NCBI GenBank assembly: GCA_903825355.1
Contig: CAIKAH010000024.1
Location: 1-44,121, forward strand
Reading direction: 5' to 3'
DNA: 44,121 nucleotides
Origin: an uncultured bacterium
GTDB lineage: Bacteria; Babelota; Babeliae; Babelales; RVW-14
The notes beneath the pieces were generated by a model. It had not been told where the DNA came from and did not search any database. It was given only the letters and a program-made list of their open reading frames with translations. The position numbers were made by a program, and so were the translations under genes. Shown in pieces: positions 27,480 through 36,219 of the stretch (the first letter of the stretch is position 1; each line of letters starts with the position of its first letter).

Positions 27480-28157
27480 TTAGATTTTTTTGAGCATTTC
27501 TTCTGCTTCATGGTAATTTTCAATCGCATCATGAACATGCTCCAAGAAGCTATTATTGATTTCATTTTTAATAGCAACGCACTTCATACCAGCAGCACGA
27601 GCTGCTAAAAAACCAGGCATAGAATCTTCAAACACTAAGCACTCTTCAGGTTTTACACCAAGTCTTTCTGCTGCATATAAAAACAGTGCTGGATCAGGTT
27701 TTGGGCGGTAATTTACATCAGCTTGGCTGTATAAATTAATGCCGAAAAAGCGTTCAAATCCTAGTTTTTTATTTAATGTATGCAAGTTTTCAGGCATTGC
27801 ATTAGTAGCGATACCGGTTGGAATATTGAATTCTTGTAAGCGTGCGTGAAAGAGTTCAAAGCCTTCAATAAATTCTACATGGTCAGCAAGCACTTCATTG
27901 GCAATCATAGTCTTGCGCATGATGATAGTTTCAATATCATCAGCAATATTGAATTGCTCTTTGATGTGTGCAGCAACATTAGCCATTGCCATGCCAGAAA
28001 AAGATTGCAGCAAAGCTTTTTCTTCTGGAGTAAAAGTAGTAACGCCATAGTGCTTAAGCAGATCAATAGTAATTTTTTGCCAAGCAGCTTCGGTTTTAAT
28101 GATAGTGCCATCCATATCAAAGATAATGGCTTTGATTTTGTTTTTAACATCTTCCAT
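27480..28157 (-). CDS. HAD-family hydrolase (beta-phosphoglucomutase-like)
   Basis: IKAIIFDMDGTIIKTEAAW, GIATNAMPENLHTLNKKLGFERFF, KPDPALFLYAAERLGVKPEECLVFEDSMPGFLAARAAGM; start MEDVKNK at 28157 with SD aggag. Confidence 0.92.
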   Translation of the reverse strand: MEDVKNKIKAIIFDMDGTIIKTEAAWQKITIDLLKHYGVTTFTPEEKALLQSFSGMAMANVAAHIKEQFNIADDIETIIMRKTMIANEVLADHVEFIEGFELFHARLQEFNIPTGIATNAMPENLHTLNKKLGFERFFGINLYSQADVNYRPKPDPALFLYAAERLGVKPEECLVFEDSMPGFLAARAAGMKCVAIKNEINNSFLEHVHDAIENYHEAEEMLKKI

Positions 28158-28447
28158 GTTGCATTGCTCCTTTCTTTGCCCCACCCACATGCATTCTAAG
28201 CTGTAAAGGTTATAAATGTATATATTTTGCTGAAAATAGCAGCTTTTATCTGTTGTGTCAAATAGTAAATATTATTTGAGCAATAATACAATTTTATCAG
28301 GAGTTTGTTTGCTATTTTATATGAATTGTTTCTTTTGTCGTTTGCAATCTGCTGTTTTTTCTGTATATTTATACAAATAGAAAAACAAATAAAATGCTTA
28401 AATGATGTTAGTAGCCGTTGGCTAGGGGCTAAAGTTTAGGGGAATTC

Positions 28448-29404
28448 ATGATAAATAAATTACGTTACTTTGTGATCATGCTTCTTGCGACATTATCGCA
28501 TGCAGAAATATTGCCAGCAGCTTTTAGTGGGTGTCGTATAACTCTTGATAAAAAAGCTTTGTTTGCAATGGAAGTTATAGATAGCAATATTCAAAATACA
28601 GCTGATGATGTATGTCCTAGGGGCTTACAAGGGGCTCTCAAAATAGCTACTGCTATTTTGAGGCAGGCTATCGCAGGACAAGCTGATGAAGCAGTTTCTT
28701 TTGATGGTAAAACACTAAATGCGTTGGCAGAAAAAATGGAGCATGTTTGCAAAGAGTTTCCGATATTTCTAAAAAATAGACAATTTATGCTTATTTTAGA
28801 GCGATATAATAAAGCATTTGGTCGCGCTAGTAGAATTATCCAAAACAGGGGAATTGATCCAAAATCGATAGTATTCCGCCTAAGATCTGGCTTGTCGCCA
28901 GATTTAGCAACTCCTTTGTTGCAAGCAAAATCTGATGTTGTTTCCGATGAAGTTATGGGAGCTTCTTGGGCAAGTCCTGAGCTTGTACAAAAAGGGGGAA
29001 ATTTGCTCTGTAGTGCTGCTCAATTGGGTGCCCTAGAAGAGGCGAAACGGTTGCTAAGAACTCGCGTTATAGCTGTTGATTTCATGGATGAAGAAGGTAG
29101 AACTCCTTTGTTATTTGCTTTGCTCTGTGGGCATTTTGATGTAGCTGATCTTCTTTTTGAAAAGGGAGCGGATCCTTCATATATAAATCCTAAGAATGGA
29201 TCATCTATACTGCATGTAGCAGCTCTGGATAACAATAAGTCTGTAGTTGAGTGGCTTCTCAATCATGGTGTTGATATCAACATACCAAATTGTGGCAGCG
29301 CAATAATGACTGCTCTGGATTTAGTAGAAATGCAGTTAAGCTTCAGCAAAGGGGATAAGGAGTTTGTAGCTTGGCTTTTGAGTAAAGGTGCACGTCGAGC
29401 TTGA
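28448..29404 (+). CDS. Secreted ankyrin-repeat protein, copy 1
   Basis: Signal peptide; DEEGRTPLLFALLCGHFDVADLLFEKGADPSYINPKNGSSILHVAALDNNKSVVEWLLNHGVDIN. Confidence 0.9.
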   Translation: MINKLRYFVIMLLATLSHAEILPAAFSGCRITLDKKALFAMEVIDSNIQNTADDVCPRGLQGALKIATAILRQAIAGQADEAVSFDGKTLNALAEKMEHVCKEFPIFLKNRQFMLILERYNKAFGRASRIIQNRGIDPKSIVFRLRSGLSPDLATPLLQAKSDVVSDEVMGASWASPELVQKGGNLLCSAAQLGALEEAKRLLRTRVIAVDFMDEEGRTPLLFALLCGHFDVADLLFEKGADPSYINPKNGSSILHVAALDNNKSVVEWLLNHGVDINIPNCGSAIMTALDLVEMQLSFSKGDKEFVAWLLSKGARRA

Positions 29405-29469
29405 CCTAGTTAAATGGTTGTCTTGCCTGAACAATAGGTTGCAACTTATATAAAATTAAATACGCTATT

Positions 29470-29515
29470 CTCTTTGGATTTTAACTGGAGCGGTATGCAG
29501 AAAAATAGCAAAGAG
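29470..29515 (+). other. Stem-loop in duplicated intergenic region, copy 1
   Basis: ctctttg...caaagag arms; copy 2 has a compensatory T-A to G-C change. Confidence 0.5.
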
Positions 29516-29543
29516 GAAAAAGTATTTTACAGACCAAAATCTT

Positions 29544-29575
29544 GCCATAATTCTCGTACGACAGCGACTAAAAAA
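29544..29575 (+). pseudogene. Relic of uppS 5' end (start codon lost)
   Basis: acagaccaaaatcttgccataattctcgtacgacagcgact vs uppS acatgcaacatcttgccataattcccgatggtaatcgacgct. Confidence 0.75.
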
Positions 29576-29585
29576 GGTTTTTGGC

Positions 29586-30548
29586 ATGAGTAAATTACGT
29601 TACTTTATGATCATACTTCTTGCGGCGTTATCGCATGCAGAAATATTGCCAGCAGCTTCTAGTGGGCGTCATATAACCCTTGATCAAAAAGCTTTGTTTG
29701 CAATCGAAGTTATAGATAGCAATATTCGGAATATTCCTGATGATGTATATCCTAGGGGTTTACAAGGGGCTCTTAAAATAGCAGTAGCTGTTTTGAGCCA
29801 GGCTATTGCAGGACAAAATGATGAAACAGTTTCTTATACTGGTAAAACACTAAATGCGTTGGCAGAAAAAATGGAGCATGTTTGCCTCCAGTTTCCGATA
29901 CTCCAAAAAGATAAAAAAGTTATAGAAACATTGGCGGAATATAATAATTTATTTGGTCGTGCTAGCAGGATAGTTAAAAATAATCGCATTGACCCAAGAT
30001 TAACAGTATTTCCGCTAGAGACTGGCATAAAGCCTATTTTAGTAACTTCTACTTTGGTAAGTCATGAGCTCGTAGAAGAATGGGGTAATTCGCTTTGTTT
30101 GGCGGCTGAATCAGGTGATCTAGAAGAGGTGAGACGATTACTTAGCACTAGGGTTGTAAATGTTGATTTTATGGATACAGAGAGCTGTACCCCCTTATTA
30201 AGGGCTTTGCTTTGGGGCCATTTTGATGTAGCGGATTTTCTTTATGAAAACGGAGCAGATCCTGCATATGTAAATCCTAAGAGTGGATGCTCTATACTTC
30301 ATATAGCAGCGCTGGATCAAAATGAGCCTGTGATTGAGTGGCTTATTGCTCATGGTGTTGATATCAATATTCTAATGTATGGCAGAGCAATAATGACGGC
30401 TCTGGATTTTGTAGAGGCGTACCGAGCTTCCGGCATAGACGTTGATTCTGCCTTTGTAGATTGGCTTTTGAGCAAAGGCGCGCTTCGGTGGTCTCAGATT
30501 TTGGGTGAATTACTTTCTTGCTTGTACAATAGATTGCAACTTATATAA
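29586..30548 (+). CDS. Secreted ankyrin-repeat protein, copy 2 (tandem paralogue of copy 1)
   Basis: High similarity to 28448..29404 along the whole length including the signal peptide; ESCTPLLRALLWGHFDVADFLYENGADPAYVNPKSGCSILHIAALDQNEPVIEWLIAHGVDIN. Confidence 0.9.
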   Translation: MSKLRYFMIILLAALSHAEILPAASSGRHITLDQKALFAIEVIDSNIRNIPDDVYPRGLQGALKIAVAVLSQAIAGQNDETVSYTGKTLNALAEKMEHVCLQFPILQKDKKVIETLAEYNNLFGRASRIVKNNRIDPRLTVFPLETGIKPILVTSTLVSHELVEEWGNSLCLAAESGDLEEVRRLLSTRVVNVDFMDTESCTPLLRALLWGHFDVADFLYENGADPAYVNPKSGCSILHIAALDQNEPVIEWLIAHGVDINILMYGRAIMTALDFVEAYRASGIDVDSAFVDWLLSKGALRWSQILGELLSCLYNRLQLI

Positions 30549-30564
30549 AATTCGATACGCTGTT

Positions 30565-30610
30565 CTCTGTGCATTTTAACTGGAGCGGTATGCTGAAAAA
30601 TAGCACAGAG
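30565..30610 (+). promoter_or_regulatory. Stem-loop immediately upstream of uppS, copy 2
   Basis: ctctgtgc...gcacagag. Confidence 0.5.
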
Positions 30611-30626
30611 AAAAAAAGGATTGTAC

Positions 30627-31313
30627 ATGCAACATCTTGCCATAATTCCCGATGGTAATCGACGCTGGGCGGCATCTAATAAGCTTGCTACTATATTTGG
30701 GCATCAGCGCGGTGCAGATGGCTTTAGAATGACCCTTAAGTTTTGCTTGAAAAACAACATTAAGTTTGTTTCATTCTATACATTTTCATTAGAAAATTTT
30801 CGCCGCAGTGAAAGCGAAAGCACCAACTTATTTAAGATGCTGCAGGAGCTTATTTTTAGGGACCTCTCCGATTTAGTGCAAAATAATATTCGTATTAAGT
30901 TTGTAGGTGACCGATCGGTGTTTCCTGCCATGCTGCGAGCGGATATTGAACGTCTTGAGCAAGCAACCAGTGCTTGCGATGCGCTTACGGTTAATTTACT
31001 TTTTTGTTACGGTGCAACCGCCGAAATTACGAATGCCACCAAGCAAATTGCTCAGTTGGTAAAAGAAGGAAAGTTGAGCGTTGACGATATCACCGAGCAA
31101 TCTATAGCTAAATTCTTATGGACTGCTGATACTCCTGTGCCCGATGTTATTTTACGCACCAGTGGCGTAAAGCGATTAAGTAATTACTTATTGTTTCAGG
31201 CTGCTTATAGCGAATTTATATTTCTTGATAAGCTGTGGCCAGATATTACCGAAGCAGATCTTGACCAGTGCTTAGTTAATTTTCATGCTATTAAACGCAA
31301 TTTTGGCTCATGA
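30627..31313 (+). CDS. uppS: Isoprenyl transferase (undecaprenyl diphosphate synthase)
   Basis: LAIIPDGNRRWAASNKL...GHQRGADGF, FYTFSLENFRRSESE, DVILRTSGVKRLSNYLLFQAAYSEFIFLDKLWPD; ATG at 30627 favoured. Confidence 0.96.
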   Translation: MQHLAIIPDGNRRWAASNKLATIFGHQRGADGFRMTLKFCLKNNIKFVSFYTFSLENFRRSESESTNLFKMLQELIFRDLSDLVQNNIRIKFVGDRSVFPAMLRADIERLEQATSACDALTVNLLFCYGATAEITNATKQIAQLVKEGKLSVDDITEQSIAKFLWTADTPVPDVILRTSGVKRLSNYLLFQAAYSEFIFLDKLWPDITEADLDQCLVNFHAIKRNFGS

Positions 31314-32281
31314 GTAAGCGAGTTACTATTTTTGGTGCTGGTGCGTGGGGAACAGCAATAGCGCAATTGCTTGCAGGTAATGGTCATGATGTATTGCTCT
31401 GGACCAGAGAGCCTGTAATTGCCAACGAAATTAATACATGCCGCACTAATACTAAATATGTCTCCCTTTCTTTGCACCCAGCTATTAATGCTACCACCGA
31501 TCTTAATCAGGCAGTAATACACGCAGACTGGTTAGTTGAAGCAATTCCGGTGGTATTCTTGCGCACTGCTCTTTCCAAAATTGCTCACTGCACTGTTAAT
31601 CAAACAAAGCCATGGCTGTTGCTGAGCAAAGGTATTGAACAGCAAACTAACCTGTTGCCCAGTGCTATTTTGGACGATGTGTTTGGCTACCCTGTACCTA
31701 AAGTTATTCTTGCTGGTCCTTCATTTGCCAAAGAATTAGTTGTTGGTGCATTTACGGCAGCCATGCTTGCAGCTGAAGATGAATTATTAGGACAACAAGC
31801 CGCGCAGCTGGTGCAGTCAGATTATTTTAAAACGTATGCAACTACTGATGTGGTAGGGGTACAAGTTGGCGGGGCTGTTAAAAATGTTATTGCGCTTGCC
31901 GCAGGCTTTGCTCAGGGCTGTGGAGGTGGTGAAAATATGCATGCGTTTTTATTAACGCAGGGTTTTGCAGAACTAGCTGAGTTAATTACGCTTTATGGTG
32001 GACAGTCTATGACCAGTACCAGTCTTGCTGGGCTTGGTGATCTTTTGCTTACAGCGTCGAGCACCACAAGTAAAAATTTTAGAGCTGGCGTACTGTTGAG
32101 CAAAGGAGCCACGCTGATGGCCGTAGAAGAAGCATTAGGAACTCTGCCAGAGGGTATTAATACCACGCAGTCACTGCATGAATTAAGCTTGCAGCATGGC
32201 GTTAAACTGCCGCTTTGTTCACTGGTCTATGACTGTATTTTTAATGGAGCCTCTTTTGCCGTCCAACTGCGTAGCTTGTAG
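31310..32281 (+). CDS. gpsA: Glycerol-3-phosphate dehydrogenase [NAD(P)+]
   Basis: VTIFGAGAWGTAIAQLLAGNGHDVLLWTR, SKGIEQQTNLLPSAIL, LAGPSFAKELVVG, VGGAVKNVIALAAGFAQG; overlaps uppS stop by 4 nt (atga). Confidence 0.97.
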   Translation: MSKRVTIFGAGAWGTAIAQLLAGNGHDVLLWTREPVIANEINTCRTNTKYVSLSLHPAINATTDLNQAVIHADWLVEAIPVVFLRTALSKIAHCTVNQTKPWLLLSKGIEQQTNLLPSAILDDVFGYPVPKVILAGPSFAKELVVGAFTAAMLAAEDELLGQQAAQLVQSDYFKTYATTDVVGVQVGGAVKNVIALAAGFAQGCGGGENMHAFLLTQGFAELAELITLYGGQSMTSTSLAGLGDLLLTASSTTSKNFRAGVLLSKGATLMAVEEALGTLPEGINTTQSLHELSLQHGVKLPLCSLVYDCIFNGASFAVQLRSL

Positions 32282-33144
32282 CGCCACCAAGCCAAATGCT
32301 TTTCATTGTACCTGATCAACGGAATCTGTTGCGCTTCAAGCGTACGCTTTAAGTCATAAAATGCACGCCAGGTACTTTTATTAGCCGGAGCTGTAAAATA
32401 GGGCAATCGAACTTCTTTGACCACGCATTTTTTACATAGTTGCTCTGCCGCCTTCATACTCCCCCGCGTTGGCTTACTAATGGTGTATTCCGCTATCGCC
32501 ATACTGCCATACGTTTTAGCTAATTCGGGTAATACTTGAAAATCAACAACTTTGTCAGGAGATTTTTTGCGAGCGGCAAACCCTTCATCGATTATCATAA
32601 GTTGGTTATCTGCGCGAACAATGGCATATAGCTTTTCATGTAATAGTTTGGTGGGGTAGCTAAAAAGCATGTATTGTTGCTGCAGCCAACAATAGCCGAG
32701 AAAAAGCGCTAAAATACTTACCATTGCCAGCAATCTTCTGCTTGCGTTGTGGATAGCAGGGTGACGGAGGCATATAATGAGCGCGGCCACCGGTAGTGCT
32801 AAAATAATAATAGGTGGTTTTGCGCAGTGAATAATCCATTGTTGGCTGCTAAAACTGAGTATGTGCTGCCATCCTTCGGCCAGCGTATTAAGGAGTAGGG
32901 TGAGATAGCCATGTGGCAGGTGAAAAAGTGCAGCAAAAAAAGTGAGTGTGCATATAAACAGAAAAAGCATCAATAGGGGTGTAAAAATGAGGTTTCCTAC
33001 TACTGCGACCGTAGAAATACCTAACCCCCAGTACACGATGATGGGAAGCGAAACAATAGTAAGGGCGCACTGCGTTTGCAGGAATACCAACAAGTAATTT
33101 TTACCATAACAAATGATATTTTTTATTGGTGCCATCGGAGCCAT
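32227..33144 (-). CDS. ComEC/Rec2 C-terminal-like membrane protein (truncated relative to full ComEC)
   Basis: LTIVSLPIIVYWGLGISTVAVVGNLIFTPLLMLFLFICTLTFFAALFHL resembles the end of the ComEC competence TM domain; no N-terminal domain or lactamase domain here. Confidence 0.55.
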   Translation of the reverse strand: MAPMAPIKNIICYGKNYLLVFLQTQCALTIVSLPIIVYWGLGISTVAVVGNLIFTPLLMLFLFICTLTFFAALFHLPHGYLTLLLNTLAEGWQHILSFSSQQWIIHCAKPPIIILALPVAALIICLRHPAIHNASRRLLAMVSILALFLGYCWLQQQYMLFSYPTKLLHEKLYAIVRADNQLMIIDEGFAARKKSPDKVVDFQVLPELAKTYGSMAIAEYTISKPTRGSMKAAEQLCKKCVVKEVRLPYFTAPANKSTWRAFYDLKRTLEAQQIPLIRYNEKHLAWWRYKLRSWTAKEAPLKIQS

Positions 33145-33860
33145 AACTGTTTCCAGAAAAGATCACTACTGCCAGATTGGGGGAGCTTGCGCATATTGTG
33201 TTCAATCAGAGTATATCGCTTGGCGCTTTGCTCAATAGCGGATTGATGACCAGAGAGAATGGCATCTTTGTACTGAGAGCCAATCGTGTTTGCTAGTATC
33301 TCAAAAAGCGCTGCGCTGCCAGCATCATCAAGTTGCTGCTTTTTTAGCTCTTGCTCAAAAGCAAACGGATCTTGTTGCTGATGCTGGTTAAGAAAAAATT
33401 GCAAAAGAGCGTTGCGGTTGTCGCTAAACCCTAAGCCAGACAATTGGGTAAGTACGCAACGAGAGCGGACAGTGGCTATCACTGCTTCAGCGTTTGTGGT
33501 CAGTAGCAAAAAGTTATAGCCCAATGGCGGTTCTTCTAGCAGTTTAAGTAATCGATTAGCTGTTGCTGCGGTGAGCTGATTTGCCTTTTCAAGCACGATA
33601 AAAAATGCAGCTCCTTCATCAAGGCTAAAGCGGGTTTTTTCAAAAATAATTTCTATATCTTCAAGCGTATAATCACTTTCAGGGCACAGCCATACAAGGC
33701 TTGGGTGCTGACGATTATTGATCCAACGGCAATGGGTACAAAAACAGTTTTGAGCACCTTGTTGAGGGCAGAGTGCTTCACGAATCAGCTGAATAGCATG
33801 GGCTGCAAGCTCGTCTCGTTGGCCCACAATAAGTTGGGTAGGAACGGTAGTTATAGCCAT
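33123..33860 (-). CDS. holB: DNA polymerase III delta' subunit-like
   Basis: CFCTHCRWINNRQHPSLVWL, IEIIFEKTRFSLDEGAAFFIVLEKANQLTAATANRLLKLLEEPPLGYNFLLLTTNAEAVIATVRSRC; next to tmk. Confidence 0.85.
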   Translation of the reverse strand: MAITTVPTQLIVGQRDELAAHAIQLIREALCPQQGAQNCFCTHCRWINNRQHPSLVWLCPESDYTLEDIEIIFEKTRFSLDEGAAFFIVLEKANQLTAATANRLLKLLEEPPLGYNFLLLTTNAEAVIATVRSRCVLTQLSGLGFSDNRNALLQFFLNQHQQQDPFAFEQELKKQQLDDAGSAALFEILANTIGSQYKDAILSGHQSAIEQSAKRYTLIEHNMRKLPQSGSSDLFWKQLWLRWHQ

Positions 33861-34486
33861 TGTTGTTGTCTAAAATAAGCCATGATACAAGCTACTTGCT
33901 GTTCAGTAGTTAGTTTACCGTCAATTACTAGCACATTGTTTCGCTGGGCAAAGATAGCTTCATAGCCGGTAATAACGCGTTGCCAAAAATCATGCTTTTC
34001 ACGCTCAAAAGAGCTAAGCACCTCGTTGCGTTGCAAAAAGCGTTCGCGCGCGGTTTCAATATCAATCTGCACATAAATAGTTAGGTCTGGCTCTACCCCT
34101 TGCATTGCCCATGCGTTAGTAGCACGGATGTGGGCAATATCAAGACCACGGCCATACCCCTGATAAGCAACTGATGAATCAGCAAGACGGTCGGCAATAA
34201 TCCAGCTACCTTGCTTCAGCTGGGGAATGATAACGGTTTGAAAATGTTGCGCACGGTCTGCTGCAAAGAGTAAAAATTCTGCCAAGTCACACACCATCTC
34301 TTTTTGTTTTTGTAAAATAGTGCGGAGTGACTGGCCTAATGCAGTGTCGCCTGGCTCTTTGGTAAAGACTATACCTGTTAATTTTTCATCATTGCGGTGA
34401 ATGCCGAGGGCTGCGCAGACGGCACGAGCTAGGGTGGTTTTACCACAGCCATCAATGCCTTCAAACGTAATTAATTTACCATTCAT
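33851..34486 (-). CDS. tmk: Thymidylate kinase
   Basis: KLITFEGIDGCGKTTLARAV, FTKEPGDTALGQSLR, LLFAADRAQH, ADRLADSSVAYQGYGRGLD; start MNGK at 34486 favoured. Confidence 0.95.
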   Translation of the reverse strand: MNGKLITFEGIDGCGKTTLARAVCAALGIHRNDEKLTGIVFTKEPGDTALGQSLRTILQKQKEMVCDLAEFLLFAADRAQHFQTVIIPQLKQGSWIIADRLADSSVAYQGYGRGLDIAHIRATNAWAMQGVEPDLTIYVQIDIETARERFLQRNEVLSSFEREKHDFWQRVITGYEAIFAQRNNVLVIDGKLTTEQQVACIMAYFRQQQWL

Positions 34487-34502
34487 TTTTACCACTTTCT
34501 TT

Positions 34503-34538
34503 AGAAGAAATAGGCTTCTTTCAAAACCTATTTCTTCT
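34503..34538. promoter_or_regulatory. 12-bp perfect inverted repeat immediately upstream of tmk
   Basis: agaagaaatagg cttctttcaaaa cctatttcttct. Confidence 0.6.
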
Positions 34539-34557
34539 TTTATTGACATTGTTTTCA

Positions 34558-34680
34558 CCCCGCTCATGGTGAGCTTGTCGAACCACGCCCCGTAGGGGTG
34601 GGAAAGCGGGGAATAATCTTTTTTTAGTGTCGCTCTGCCACCTCTGCGAGGCGTCCTTCGACAAGCTCAGGAGGAGCGAC
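34558..34680. repeat. Paired inverted REP-like elements (REPIN-like), copies E and F
   Basis: ccccgctcatggtgagcttgtcgaaccacgccccgtaggggtgggaaagcgggg then gtcgctctgcc...gtccttcgacaagctcaggaggagcgac. Confidence 0.8.
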
Positions 34681-34799
34681 TGATTGTAATATCAAACTAA
34701 AACATTTTAAGTCTTAGAAGAGATCCAATATTTTTGCCCCCCAGTCTAGCATAGGTGGAGAGCTAGGCAAACCTCTGACAAAACAGAAGAAATTTTCCG

Positions 34800-36005
34800 C
34801 TAAACAGCGGAGTGCTGCGCCATGCGGGGCTGGGCAAAAAATGTTTGGACGGTAGAGCATACAGCTTGTACTTCTTCATCAGTCATTTCTGGCCACATTG
34901 GCAGGGAGAGGCAAGCATCGCTCACCATAGTAGCTACTGGGCATGCTGTAGCGAGCGCCAAATGTGTATTCAAGAAAGGGATGGTATGTAGCGGTTGTGG
35001 GTAAAAAATACGTGTTTGGATGCCATGTTGTGCCAAGTAGTGCTCAAGCTCACTGCGTAAGCTCTTTCCGCTGATATCTCGTACCAAAATGGTGTATTGA
35101 TGGTAGACGTGATGGCCACTAATTTGGCGTGGCACTTGAACATTTGGTAATGTGGCAAAAGCATGATTGTACTGCTGAGCAATGGCGCGGCGACGGTCAT
35201 TAAAACCATCCAAGAGCGGCAACCGCTGGGCTAATGCAACTGCTTGCAGTGCATCGAGGCGGCTGTTAATACCAAGCTCTTCATAGTCATAGCCAGCTTT
35301 GCGGCCGTGATGGCGTACTTGTAGTAACCGTTCAGCTAAGATCGGATCGTCGGTAACACATGCTCCAGCATCACCAAAGGCGCCGAGATTTTTTGTTGGG
35401 TAGAATGAAAATGCGCCAATGTTGCCTAGTGTTCCTGCTTTCTTTTCGCCATAAGATGCACCAATTGCCTGTGCAGTATCTTCAATAATCCAGAGGTTCC
35501 ATGTTTCAGCAATATCGTGGAGCATACGATAATCTGCGCATTGGCCAAAGAGGTCGACGGGAATAATGCCTACAACGGGAAAGCCAGTAGCTTTGTGGAT
35601 TGTGGTTTGTCCTTCAAAATAAGCATTTTTTTCAAGCCACGCAGCGAGGAGTTGTGGGTTGATATTGAACGTATCATGCTCGATATCAATAAAAACCGGA
35701 TGCCCGCCATGTGCCGCAATTTCTGTGCTGGATGCAATAAATGAGAAGGGGGTTGTTAGCACAATGCCATTTTTTGGTATGCGTAGTGCGTGCAATGCCA
35801 TCCACAATGCATCGGTCCCTGAATTGCAGCTAATGACGTACGAACTATCAAGGTAAGTAGCCAGTTGTTGTTCAAATGCTGCCACAAAAGAACCCCCAAT
35901 AAATGCTTGCTGGTCAATCACTTGCTCAAACGCAGCAAGGAGGGCTGTTTTATTTTGCGCAATTTGTCTGCCAAGTGAAAATGCAGGTATAGAGAGCTTC
36001 TTCAT
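34800..36005 (-). CDS. DegT/DnrJ/EryC1/StrS family aminotransferase
   Basis: CNSGTDALWMALHAL, TTPFSFIASSTEIAAHGGHPVFIDI, EDTAQAIGASYGEKKAGTLGNIGAFSFYPTKNLGAFGDAGACVTDD. Confidence 0.96.
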   Translation of the reverse strand: MKKLSIPAFSLGRQIAQNKTALLAAFEQVIDQQAFIGGSFVAAFEQQLATYLDSSYVISCNSGTDALWMALHALRIPKNGIVLTTPFSFIASSTEIAAHGGHPVFIDIEHDTFNINPQLLAAWLEKNAYFEGQTTIHKATGFPVVGIIPVDLFGQCADYRMLHDIAETWNLWIIEDTAQAIGASYGEKKAGTLGNIGAFSFYPTKNLGAFGDAGACVTDDPILAERLLQVRHHGRKAGYDYEELGINSRLDALQAVALAQRLPLLDGFNDRRRAIAQQYNHAFATLPNVQVPRQISGHHVYHQYTILVRDISGKSLRSELEHYLAQHGIQTRIFYPQPLHTIPFLNTHLALATACPVATMVSDACLSLPMWPEMTDEEVQAVCSTVQTFFAQPRMAQHSAV

Positions 36006-36156
36006 AACGGGGTCCCATCTATTTATCAAAAACTTTACTTTTCTAGTGCTGTTTCGTTACACCTGTAACTTACATTGTAAAAAGTGCCTTGAGGCTCAGT
36101 CTACAGAAAAAACTATGATTTACTATGCATAGCAATCATATGTCTCGTAAGATGCC

Positions 36157-36189
36157 TTGACTTTTAGTAGTCACGCGCTAAGGTATAAA
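36157..36189 (+). promoter_or_regulatory. Candidate promoter for surface-protein locus
   Basis: TTGACT-N16-TAAGGT with overlapping TATAAA; dyad atgatt...ctatgcatag...aatcat just upstream (36115-36139). Confidence 0.4.
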
Positions 36190-36219
36190 AAAAGAGAATT
36201 GAACGAGGAAGGAGAACCT

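Noticed and set aside
33123-33860. Missing Walker A in the holB-like protein as evidence of a pseudogene
   Set aside because: Delta' subunits normally lack a functional P-loop, so this is expected.
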